This document shows positions 31,410 through 39,039 of a stretch of 62,967 nucleotides of DNA, piece after piece (within the stretch, counting starts at the first letter, position 1; every line of letters begins with the position of its first letter). Made by a program: the position numbers and the translations under genes. The notes under the pieces were generated by a model. That model had not been told where the DNA came from, did not search any database, and was given only the letters and a program-made list of their open reading frames with translations. This stretch comes from Odoribacter sp. UBA944 (lineage in GTDB: Bacteria > Bacteroidota > Bacteroidia > Bacteroidales > Marinifilaceae): contig DBDA01000030.1 of the NCBI GenBank assembly GCA_002293375.1, forward strand, positions 1-62,967, in the 5' to 3' direction.

Positions 31410-32773
31410 TATTTCTTACACTGCATTATACAGTTGTGACATTTGGAAAGTTCGCCCCGCAGCCGTTTTTCGATCAATTTGTCGATCTCCTCCCGCAACG
31501 GTTCCAATTTGACCCGCCGGACCACGTCGTGGGTAAATCCGAACATCAGCATCGTCCGCGCCTCGGCTTCCCCAATCCCCCGGGAGCGGAGGTAGAACAG
31601 CGCCTCTTCGTCCATTTGGCCGACTGTGGCCCCGTGGCTGCACTTTACGTCGTCTGCGTCAATGATCAGTTGCGGCTTGCTGTTGATCCGGGCCGTATCC
31701 GTCAGGAGCAGGTTGTTGTTGGCCTGGAAAGATTCCGTTTGCTGTGCATGCGGGGCCACCCGGACACACCCGGAAAAATTGGCCAGAGAGGCATCGTCCA
31801 AAACCCCCTTGAAATGCTGGTAACTGGTGCAATTCGGGGCGGCATGCTCAACGTATGTACAGGTGTCCGCGTGCTGGCTTTTATCCAAGATGTAGACTCC
31901 GTAAAGATTGCACGTGCCCCCGGCGCCTTCCAGACGAACGTATTGGTTGTTCCGGATCAATCCCCCGTACAGGGTTGCCGTATTGCTTTCAAAAAAGGAG
32001 TCCCGCTGTTCGGAAACAAACAGGGAGTTGATCAGCGCTGTCCCCAGGTGCTGGTTCTGGACCTGGTAATAATCGGCCCTGGCTCCCTCTTCCAACCGGA
32101 TCTCGGTGACGGTATTCATCAGGAAATAGTGATCGGACAGTGTGTGTTCGCACACTACGATCCGGGCCTCCGCCCGTTTGCCCAACACCACCAGGTTCCG
32201 TTGAAAAGCCATCAAGTCGCGCGCTCCCCGGAGAAAGTTGATCAGTTGCAGAGGGCGTTCCAGCACCACTCCGTCGGGAATGTAGACAAATACGCCGTCC
32301 TGGGCGAAAGCTGTATTCAGGGAGACCAGGCTCTCCTTTTCGGCCGGGGAAGTATAGCGGTTGTAATGTTTTGCCAGCAAATCACTGTATTGCAGGGCGG
32401 CTTCCCGCAGGCTGCATACAATCACTCCGTCCGGCAGGCTCTCCCCGCTGCTGTTTTCACAACAGTGCCCGTTCAGGGTCAGGACCGGCCAGGCAGACAG
32501 GTCCCGGGCGGAACAGCTGAAAGCTTCGTTGAGATCCGATGGACGGAGGGGCTCTTTTTTCAATACGGCAGCGTACTCCCGACCAAATACCGGCAGCAGG
32601 TCAGTATATCGGTACTCCTCTGTTCCGCAGGGGATACCTCCGGCTTTTTCAAAAGCGGTAAAGGCTTCCTCCCGGCAAGCGTTGATGATCCCGGCCCCGC
32701 CTTCGTCCAGCGCTTTCCGGCCTTCCTGAAAAAGGGCGCGGAGGTCGTTGTTTACTGTTTCGGGTTGCATCAT
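31409..32773 (-). CDS. sufD: SufD scaffold subunit
   Basis: A 454-aa member of the SufB/SufD family. The beta-helix core carries DGVIVCSLREAAL, VFVYIPDGVVLERPLQL and the C-terminal signature TARINSKPQLIIDADDVKCSHGATVG, whose Cys and His take part in cluster formation with SufB. The gene overlaps its neighbours by one nt at each end (start with sufC stop, stop with sufS start), so translation of the four proteins is coupled. The short C-terminal tail ends KCHNCIMQCKK with three Cys, which is not usual for SufD and might be an extra metal site. Confidence 0.94.
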   Translation of the reverse strand: MMQPETVNNDLRALFQEGRKALDEGGAGIINACREEAFTAFEKAGGIPCGTEEYRYTDLLPVFGREYAAVLKKEPLRPSDLNEAFSCSARDLSAWPVLTLNGHCCENSSGESLPDGVIVCSLREAALQYSDLLAKHYNRYTSPAEKESLVSLNTAFAQDGVFVYIPDGVVLERPLQLINFLRGARDLMAFQRNLVVLGKRAEARIVVCEHTLSDHYFLMNTVTEIRLEEGARADYYQVQNQHLGTALINSLFVSEQRDSFFESNTATLYGGLIRNNQYVRLEGAGGTCNLYGVYILDKSQHADTCTYVEHAAPNCTSYQHFKGVLDDASLANFSGCVRVAPHAQQTESFQANNNLLLTDTARINSKPQLIIDADDVKCSHGATVGQMDEEALFYLRSRGIGEAEARTMLMFGFTHDVVRRVKLEPLREEIDKLIEKRLRGELSKCHNCIMQCKK

Positions 32774-33534
32774 TACCGCTCTTGCATTTCGTTCCTGATC
32801 CAGTCGTACCCTTTCTGTTCCAGTTCGGCCACCAACTCTTTCCCGGCTGTTTTGACGATCCGCCCGTCGTACAGGACATGCACCACATCGGGTACAATGT
32901 AATCCAGCAACCGTTGGTAGTGGGTAATCACAATGGTGGCGTTGTCCGGGCGTTTTAATTGGTTAACACCTTGTGCCACTGTGCGCAGTGCATCAATGTC
33001 CAAACCGGAATCGGTCTCGTCCAGAATGGACAATAGCGGCTCCAATACCGCCATCTGAAAAATCTCGTTCCGCTTTTTCTCCCCCCCGGAGAAACCTTCG
33101 TTCAGGGAGCGGTTCAGCAACTTGCTGTCAATACCCACCAACTCCATTTTTTCCCGGATCATCTTCAAAAACTCCCCGGCCGGTAAGGGGGATTGTTTGC
33201 GGTATTTTCGGATCTCGTTTACCGCTGTTTTCAGAAAATTGACGGTGCTCACCCCGGGGATCTCCACCGGGTATTGAAAACTTAGAAAGATCCCCTCCCT
33301 GGCCCTGTCCTCCGCCGGCATGGACAACAGCTCCTTTCCATTGAACTCCACCGTTCCGGACGTTACCTCAAACCGCTCCCGGCCGGCCAGAACGGCGGAC
33401 AAAGTGCTTTTTCCGGCGCCGTTGGGGCCCATAATGGCATGTACCTCTCCGGCTTTCACCTCCAAGTCAATTCCTTTCAGTATCTCTTTGCCTTCCACGG
33501 TGGCATGCAGGTTTTTGATCTGTAACAAACTCAT
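32773..33534 (-). CDS. sufC: SufC ATPase
   Basis: A 253-aa ABC-type ATPase starting at ATG 33534 (MSLLQIKNLHATVEGKE). Walker A is GPNGAGKST (36-44), the ABC signature is SGGEKKRNE, and Walker B is LLSILDETDSGLD, in which the usual D-E pair precedes T-D-S-G. SufC drives the SufBCD complex during cluster assembly on the cytosolic scaffold. The frame remains open 105 codons upstream, but that part lacks ABC sequence and overlaps sufB. The gap to sufB is 38 nt. Confidence 0.95.
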   Translation of the reverse strand: MSLLQIKNLHATVEGKEILKGIDLEVKAGEVHAIMGPNGAGKSTLSAVLAGRERFEVTSGTVEFNGKELLSMPAEDRAREGIFLSFQYPVEIPGVSTVNFLKTAVNEIRKYRKQSPLPAGEFLKMIREKMELVGIDSKLLNRSLNEGFSGGEKKRNEIFQMAVLEPLLSILDETDSGLDIDALRTVAQGVNQLKRPDNATIVITHYQRLLDYIVPDVVHVLYDGRIVKTAGKELVAELEQKGYDWIRNEMQER

Positions 33535-33572
33535 GGTATCTTTGTTGTTCGTGATTTTCTGTTTATCCGCTA

Positions 33573-35018
33573 CTATCCGATGCTCCCTTCCAAGCTGATC
33601 TGCAACAACTTCTGTGCCTCTACCGCAAACTCCATCGGCATTTTGTTGAGCACATCTCCGGCATATCCCTTGATGATCAACCCAACCGCATCTTCTGAGG
33701 AGATCCCGCGCTGGTTGCAATAAAAAATCTGGTCCTCTCCGATCCGGGAGGTTGTCGCTTCGTGTTCCACCCGGGCCGTCGAGTTCTCCACCTCCAGGTA
33801 GGGAAAGGTGTGCGCCCCGCACCGGTCGCCCAGCAACAGCGAGTCGCATTGGGAGTAGTTCCGGGCGTGTTGGCAGTTCTTGGCTACTTTCACCAACCCC
33901 CGGTAGGAGTTGCTGCTGTGTCCGGCCGATATGCCTTTGGAGACAATCCGGCTGCGGGTGTTGTTGCCGAGGTGGATCATCTTGGTGCCGGTGTCCGCTT
34001 GCTGGTAGTGGTTCGTAACGGCAACGGAGTAAAATTCGCTCACCGATCCGTCCCCTTTCAAAATGGTGCTGGGGTATTTCCAGGTAATGGCCGAGCCGGT
34101 TTCCACCTGCGCCCAGATCAGGCGGGCATTTTCCCCCTTGCAGATACCCCGCTTGGTCACAAAGTTGTAAATTCCCCCTTTCCCCTCTTTATCGCCCGGG
34201 TACCAGTTCTGCACCGTGCTGTACTTGACCTCGGCGTTTTTTTCGATAACGATCTCCACAATGGCCGCGTGCAACTGGTTTTCGTCCCGTTGCGGAGCCG
34301 TACACCCCTCTAAATAACTGACGTAACTCTCCTCTTCCGCCACGATCAGGGTCCGTTCAAACTGCCCTGTTTTGGCGGCGTTGATCCGGAAATAGGTGGA
34401 GAGTTCCATCGGACAGCGCACTCCCTTGGGGATGTATACAAAAGAGCCGTCGCTGAAAACAGCCGAGTTCAATGCCGCAAAAAAGTTATCCCCGGACGGC
34501 ACCACTGTTCCCAGGTATTTTTTTACCAGGTCGGGGTGTTCCCGCACCGCCTCCGAAAAAGAGCAAAAGATCACACCCCGCTCCGCCAGCGCCTCTTTGA
34601 AGGTCGTTTTCACGGAAACGCTGTCCATCACCGCGTCTACGGCCACGCCGGAAAGCGCTTTCTGTTCGCTCAGCGGGATTCCCAGTTTGTCAAAAGTCGC
34701 TTTCAGCTCCGGGTCCACCTCTTCCCACTCTTTTTTAGCCTCCTGTTTGGGGGCTGCGTAATAGATAATATCCTGGTAATCGATTTCCGGCACAGCGAGT
34801 TGCGCCCATTGCGGCATCTTCATCGTTAGCCATTTGCGGTACGCTTTCAGCCGGAACTCCAGCAACCACTCCGGTTCCCCCTTTTTGGCCGAAATGGTCC
34901 GCACCACCTCCTCGCTCAATCCTTTGGCAATAGCTTCGGTCTCCACATCGGTCACGAATCCGTATTTGTATTCGCTTCCGGTTACCTCCTGCAATATGTT
35001 GTCCTGTTTGTTATCCAT
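33573..35018 (-). CDS. sufB: SufB scaffold subunit
   Basis: A 481-aa scaffold protein on which the nascent iron-sulfur cluster is built. ATG 35018 (MDNKQDNILQEVTGSEYKYG) fits known N-termini better than an upstream in-frame ATG at 35051. Core motifs include SFVYIPKGVRCPMELSTYFR, YLEGCTAPQ, GNNTRSRIVSKGISAG and the C-terminal NSTARVEHEATTSRIGEDQ. It heads the operon sufB-C-D-S-E-T, with a promoter-like TATTTTTG about 85 nt upstream. The absence of sufA is usual for Bacteroidota. Confidence 0.95.
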   Translation of the reverse strand: MDNKQDNILQEVTGSEYKYGFVTDVETEAIAKGLSEEVVRTISAKKGEPEWLLEFRLKAYRKWLTMKMPQWAQLAVPEIDYQDIIYYAAPKQEAKKEWEEVDPELKATFDKLGIPLSEQKALSGVAVDAVMDSVSVKTTFKEALAERGVIFCSFSEAVREHPDLVKKYLGTVVPSGDNFFAALNSAVFSDGSFVYIPKGVRCPMELSTYFRINAAKTGQFERTLIVAEEESYVSYLEGCTAPQRDENQLHAAIVEIVIEKNAEVKYSTVQNWYPGDKEGKGGIYNFVTKRGICKGENARLIWAQVETGSAITWKYPSTILKGDGSVSEFYSVAVTNHYQQADTGTKMIHLGNNTRSRIVSKGISAGHSSNSYRGLVKVAKNCQHARNYSQCDSLLLGDRCGAHTFPYLEVENSTARVEHEATTSRIGEDQIFYCNQRGISSEDAVGLIIKGYAGDVLNKMPMEFAVEAQKLLQISLEGSIG

Positions 35019-35102
35019 ACCGTGTTCAATCCATAAGCAATTCATTCTCAACGGATGTACGCTTTCCCGGCTAAATCGTTAGCGCTTCTGTTCGGGAAAT
35101 TG

Positions 35103-35110
35103 CAAAAATA
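35103..35110 (-). promoter_or_regulatory. Promoter -7 box of the suf operon
   Basis: The minus strand reads TATTTTTG, leaving an 85-nt leader before sufB. No clear -33 TTG is present, which could mean activator dependence. Confidence 0.5.
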
Positions 35111-35217
35111 AGAAAATTGCACAATAACTCATTATGAATCGTCGCTTCTCAGAACAAACACCTGAAAATTTGTGGTTTTTACATTTTTCCTTTCCTTTTG
35201 GCCTTTAGTCAGTCTTT

Positions 35218-35477
35218 GGTAGACCGTCTATAGAGTGTCCGTAGCGCATCCATAAACTGTCCGTAGGGTGTTATAATACCGAGGTGTTTTTTGTGTGGTA
35301 TGTTTTGGAAGGAGCTCTTTTAGCTCCGAAATGGCAGCGTATGCAAGTGGAGGATTTGTGTGGTATTTTTTCGGAGAACATGTTTTTTCGTTTGTTTGGA
35401 GTCTGTTTTCCGGGATGTTGTTTGGATGCAATCTACGGGATTTATTTTATTTTCGGAAGGGAATGGGTGTTTTTTGT
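35218..35477 (+). repeat. Dispersed intergenic repeat, copy B
   Basis: The core 35355-35477 matches the reverse complement of 738-862. A periodic array (35218-35269, with TGTCCGTAG occurring twice 23 nt apart) and TGTTATA (35270-35276) lie at the outer side, as in copy A. A GGAGCT/AGCTCC hairpin at 35311-35327 is specific to this copy. It fills most of the 650-bp gap between sufB and the propeller gene. A 119-codon open frame over it is low-complexity and I do not call it a gene. Confidence 0.65.
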
Positions 35478-35671
35478 CGATACAAATCCCTTTTTTCGCC
35501 CCCCCCCATACAAACTTATTCCACACGGTTATATGAGTCCGTTTAAATCTGACAAAATAAACGAGTGCGGGCCCTTTATTTCAACAATTTGCAGGGAAAA
35601 ACAGATACTATCCGGAAACGTCGTCTCCGGTGTACTTCAATAAAGATTAGCTCCCGTGCACCTGCCCGTAT

Positions 35672-36826
35672 TTACAATCCCTCTTTAAAGCCGTAGAGGA
35701 CGATAACGGGATTGCTCTCTTCTGTAAGGTTGGCTAACTCCGGATGCTGTTTACGCATCTCTTCACCGCCTATGTCGATCAGCTGATAGGCCAGTTTAAC
35801 TTCGGCAAATTTATCCCCGATACCCACTCTCGGCCAACTGAATGCACCGAAAACACCTTCTTTCCGCTGTTCGACCCGGTAGACTTTTCCCGAACGTTTG
35901 GAATAGAGGTAGTTTTTCATCTTGCGGTCGGGGGAGACAACAGGCACGTTGAAATAATTTTTACTGTCTGCAAAAAGACCGGGGAAAGTATTCTTTTGAG
36001 AACTCAAGAGATCAAAATCTTCAGCGGTTATGTCGGATCTTAGATTGGATTCCCCGTCGATTTTTTTCATCTCTATCCGGTAGATTGCTTTTAATCTGTC
36101 CGGCGTGGCCCGGTAAATCGTATCGCCGAGTGGGCGGTGCACATATACCTGATCTTCAAACTTGTGAAGGTTGGGTGTTATCTGAAAACGTCCTTCTTTG
36201 TACCGTTTGGGCAGGGTACTGCCTGTAATTTCGAATGTATTGTCGGTAAAATAGAGTAAGTCGGTACGGTTCTCATACTCCTGCAAGCCGGGATCCGTCT
36301 CACTTATGCCGTATGCAGCACATACTAACTTGTTTTCAGTAAGGTATTCCATCGTGAAAAACCGAAATCTGCTTGGAGTAGAGGAGATAAAACGGCCGTC
36401 AAGCGTAAAGTGCAAGACTTTCTGTCCCATGTTATCATTTATGGCTATGGTTTTGTTATCAGGCAGCATTGCCACATGTTCAAGGCTAACATACTCCTGA
36501 GGGCCTCTTCCCCGCCGGTTGATAGTGGCCCGGTGCTTACCGTCCCGACCAAAAATAAAGACACTTTTCGTTTGAAATATATCGTAAACGATGATGTGGT
36601 TATCCGTTACAATTATTCCGCTTATGTTGCCCACCAGTGCTTTGTCGGAAGTTTCCAGCGGAATGATCTCTACATCCCGCACCCAATCCTGAAGATAGAT
36701 TGTATTCTCGTTGGTGAGTACAATCTCTTTCATGTCCGAATGCTCAACCGGGATACGGGAAGTTTGTGATTTTCCGCAAAAAGAAAAAAAAACAGCAACT
36801 AACAATAAAAGGACAAGTTTATTCAT
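35672..36826 (-). CDS. Six-bladed beta-propeller lipoprotein (accessory locus)
   Basis: A 384-aa lipoprotein. ATG 36826 gives MNKLVLLLLVAVFFSFCGKS with a lipobox Cys at position 17. Propeller signatures are VRDVEIIPLETSD, INRRGRGPQEYVSLEHV and the closing ESNPVIVLYGFKEG, parallel to those of the 17578-18735 protein. It is the last gene of a three-gene locus transcribed in the order thioredoxin-DUF1573, CBM14 protein, propeller; gaps of 180 and 72 nt leave co-transcription uncertain. In Bacteroidales such propellers often neighbour small Cys-rich NVEALA peptides, and the CBM14 protein seems to take that place here. A 181-bp part of this gene is duplicated at 38709-38889. Confidence 0.83.
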   Translation of the reverse strand: MNKLVLLLLVAVFFSFCGKSQTSRIPVEHSDMKEIVLTNENTIYLQDWVRDVEIIPLETSDKALVGNISGIIVTDNHIIVYDIFQTKSVFIFGRDGKHRATINRRGRGPQEYVSLEHVAMLPDNKTIAINDNMGQKVLHFTLDGRFISSTPSRFRFFTMEYLTENKLVCAAYGISETDPGLQEYENRTDLLYFTDNTFEITGSTLPKRYKEGRFQITPNLHKFEDQVYVHRPLGDTIYRATPDRLKAIYRIEMKKIDGESNLRSDITAEDFDLLSSQKNTFPGLFADSKNYFNVPVVSPDRKMKNYLYSKRSGKVYRVEQRKEGVFGAFSWPRVGIGDKFAEVKLAYQLIDIGGEEMRKQHPELANLTEESNPVIVLYGFKEGL

Positions 36827-36898
36827 GGCCAAATTTTATGAGCCGGAGCCTGCGTCCAAACTCCGGACTGTGTGTAATTTCTACTACCGGTTCAAGAA

Positions 36899-37276
36899 TT
36901 AAAAATCAAAGGGCGTTGAACAAGGATCAAAGGGATCACATGCCGCGCTTCCCTGTATACAGAGGGTATGATACATCACCTCCCCATCGGGACATGGTAA
37001 GGAAGTATATACTGTTTGGTATATTTTTATTGAACATCCGGCTTTATCGGGCCAATCACATACATCTAAGCGGTCGTTGAAATGTAGGCCAGCCGGACAG
37101 AACATTAGAATGGGGACCCCCTTGGTACACGAAAAATAAGTCTGACAATCAATAGGATTGGCAATAAGCGTTGCATAATTTGACATATCATGCGGACACA
37201 GTTGAGAGGAGTTAAGTAGGGTAATCGCCATTAACACTGCTAATAACACGATCATTTTTTTGAATGTTGCATTCAT
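36899..37276 (-). CDS. Secreted Cys-rich protein with peritrophin-A (CBM14) chitin-binding-type domain
   Basis: A 125-aa exported protein. ATG 37276 gives a signal peptide MNATFKKMIVLLAVLMAITL cleaved near residue 24-26; in-frame ATGs further upstream are possible. Residues 27-81 hold six cysteines (27, 44, 50, 60, 73, 81) with spacing C-16-C-5-C-9-C-12-C-7-C, and the text FCPAGLHFND...VCDWPDKAGC. Spacing and sequence match the chitin-binding type-2 domain of insect peritrophins, which is rare in bacteria. Four further cysteines (95, 106, 113, 119) form a short tail. Five disulfides would stabilise it outside the cytosol. It lies between a propeller lipoprotein and a CPPC thioredoxin-like lipoprotein. 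The ligand is unknown; chitin or peptidoglycan GlcNAc is only a guess. Confidence 0.82.
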   Translation of the reverse strand: MNATFKKMIVLLAVLMAITLLNSSQLCPHDMSNYATLIANPIDCQTYFSCTKGVPILMFCPAGLHFNDRLDVCDWPDKAGCSIKIYQTVYTSLPCPDGEVMYHTLCIQGSAACDPFDPCSTPFDF

Positions 37277-37456
37277 GGTATTATAAATTAAAGTTTTATA
37301 CATTTTTCTTTTGTACTGCATCGGCAGCAAATCCGCATTTGTGGCCCCCGTTGTTACTATGCGGGAGCCCGGGTTTTATTGCGTCGCGGGCGGTGTGTTC
37401 GGCATATGATGCCGGTAGTGGTTCGATTGTGATCATTCGTAATTCTGATTTTGTTA

Positions 37457-38533
37457 TTACTGGGCGTGCGCCTCTATCTTTACTTGTTTAATCGCATCTA
37501 TACCGTTGGAAACAAAGATCACTTCCCGATACACCTCCCCTGTTTCCTCCGCCGTAAATTCAAAATCCACGGTTTGGCTTTCTCCTGGTTCCAATACCAA
37601 CTGATTGGATTCAAACAGTTTCAAACAAGTGCAACTGACACGGATGTCCCGGATCTGTAGCTGCACTTTTCCAGTGTTGCTTAGCGTCAATGTAAACAGT
37701 TTCGGTTGCCCCACTTTGCAATCTTCCAGGCGCACTTCACTTACCACCGATAGCGCTGCGTCCTCTTCAGGCATGTAGTTTGGATCGATGATGAATTTTG
37801 CCTGTATGTGGAGGTCTCCGTAGATGTAATAGTAGAAAATATCATCAAACATTAACAGTTGTTGGGCCCAATAGGCCGCTTCGTCGTGTCGCCCCTGCTT
37901 CTCTTCATTCAAACATTTAAGATAGACAGGCCAAGGATAGTTGGTTTGCTCCAAGTAGCCATTCAAGGCTTCACCGACGTCAACGCCTTTATCCAAATCC
38001 AGTTTGCAGGCGAGCAAATTGTTGAGCAGGGAGAGGTGACTGCCGTTTGTTACCGGGTAATTCCTGTCATAAAAGTAAGAGGTGCACAGTGTGCGACCAT
38101 TGAGGGCAGATTGAATACACTGCAACGAGGGGCTGGCTGCTCCGGCCACAACAGCTTTTAGTTTACCTCCGGAAGTGAAGATGCAGGTCGTTGGCATCGC
38201 TCCGCTGCAAATCCATTGTGTGTACCACTTGTTCTCGGGCCGTGAAACGTCGACGATGTTGAACAGAGTATTCCGGAACATACCGTTCTGTGTACTGTGT
38301 CCGACGTTTTCAATGAATGTCTTGCAGGGCGGGCAGTCTGGACTGGAAAGTACAACACAAAAATTGGCGTCTGTCTTTTGGGCGCTGTCCCGGATCTGTT
38401 CAAATGTCTGTCCGTACAAAATAACGACTTCCTGCCGGCACGAGGAGAGGAAAGTCACAAAAATAGTAAGGATCACAACACAAAATCCACAACGGCGTAA
38501 GTTCACAAAAATACAGTATAAAATATCCGACAT
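37457..38533 (-). CDS. Lipoprotein with thioredoxin-like CPPC domain and C-terminal DUF1573
   Basis: A 358-aa lipoprotein; the signal reaches FLSSC with Cys32 as lipidation site. Residues 35-130 form a thioredoxin-like domain with active site CPPC (67-70) in LSSPDCPPCKTFIENV. A helical middle part has a TPR-like feel. The last 90 residues are DUF1573: KLFTLTLSNTGKVQLQI, VSCTCLKL and LEPGESQTVDFEFTAEETG, an Ig-like fold common in Bacteroidota. The protein could oxidise or isomerise disulfides in the neighbouring ten-cysteine secreted protein, which is an inference from position. It has a good promoter at 38562-38591. Confidence 0.83.
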   Translation of the reverse strand: MSDILYCIFVNLRRCGFCVVILTIFVTFLSSCRQEVVILYGQTFEQIRDSAQKTDANFCVVLSSPDCPPCKTFIENVGHSTQNGMFRNTLFNIVDVSRPENKWYTQWICSGAMPTTCIFTSGGKLKAVVAGAASPSLQCIQSALNGRTLCTSYFYDRNYPVTNGSHLSLLNNLLACKLDLDKGVDVGEALNGYLEQTNYPWPVYLKCLNEEKQGRHDEAAYWAQQLLMFDDIFYYYIYGDLHIQAKFIIDPNYMPEEDAALSVVSEVRLEDCKVGQPKLFTLTLSNTGKVQLQIRDIRVSCTCLKLFESNQLVLEPGESQTVDFEFTAEETGEVYREVIFVSNGIDAIKQVKIEAHAQ

Positions 38534-38561
38534 CGCAACATATTTAACAACAAAAACGTTT

Positions 38562-38591
38562 CAAATATGGTTAATTTTTTTAAACGTGCAA
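38562..38591 (-). promoter_or_regulatory. Promoter of the thioredoxin/CBM14/propeller locus
   Basis: Minus strand TTG (38591-38589), a 19-nt spacer and CATATTTG (38569-38562), one mismatch from TAnnTTTG, 28 nt before ATG 38533. Confidence 0.5.
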
Positions 38592-38708
38592 AACATTTAC
38601 ACATTTTTTCAGGTAAACGAGTGATTTTTTGGAGCGATCTGACACGGTTCATCAGGTTGTGTAAACGATCATCCGGGACAATTGCTTCGGCCTGTTTTTT
38701 GTGTTATA

Positions 38709-38889
38709 GATCTTAGATTGGATTCCCCGTCGATTTTTTTCATCTCTATCCGGTAGATGGCTTTTCATCTGTCCGGCGTGGCCCGGTAAATCGTATCACT
38801 GAGTGGGCGGTGCACATATACCTGATCTTCAAACTTGTGAAGATTGGGTGTTATCTGAAGACGTCCTTCCTTGTACCGTTTGGGCAGGG
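38709..38889 (-). pseudogene. Duplicated internal fragment of the propeller gene
   Basis: These 181 bp align without gaps to 36036-36216 inside the propeller lipoprotein gene, with about seven mismatches (near 96% identity), in the same orientation. The copy has no start or stop of its own. It is a scrap of a second propeller gene, left by duplication or by recombination that removed the rest, and it makes up much of the 506-bp gap 38534-39039. Confidence 0.9.
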
Positions 38890-38954
38890 AACGGCCAATC
38901 AACACAAATATAATAGAACAACAAATACTGTTTTATCAGACGTTAAGCGGCTAT

Positions 38955-38985
38955 TTGTCTTATCGCCCTACTTACACTATCTTTG
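38955..38985 (+). promoter_or_regulatory. Promoter of thiL
   Basis: TTG (38955-38957), a 20-nt spacer and TATCTTTG (38978-38985). The leader carries AAGGAGG at 39027-39033, a full Shine-Dalgarno sequence 7 nt before ATG 39040, which is rare in Bacteroidota. No TPP riboswitch is visible. Confidence 0.72.
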
Positions 38986-39039
38986 CAACCGCAACGGATG
39001 CAGGCATTTGCTGCACAATAGAAACAAGGAGGCAATTAT

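Noticed and set aside
31436..32902. A 488-codon plus-strand open frame opposite sufD
   Set aside because: A by-product of codon bias in sufD; the minus strand encodes a well-conserved family member in a tight operon.
35284..35643. A 119-codon frame over repeat copy B
   Set aside because: Rich in Phe/Cys/Gly from G/T-rich DNA; the matching frame in copy A is broken differently, so selection for protein is not seen.
37296..37436. A 46-codon minus-strand frame between the thioredoxin/DUF1573 gene and the CBM14 gene
   Set aside because: It lies where a small peptide gene would be expected, but it has no signal peptide and only one cysteine, so I could not support it as a gene.
38986..39039. TPP riboswitch before thiL
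   Set aside because: The leader is only about 50 nt and lacks the THI-box motifs.
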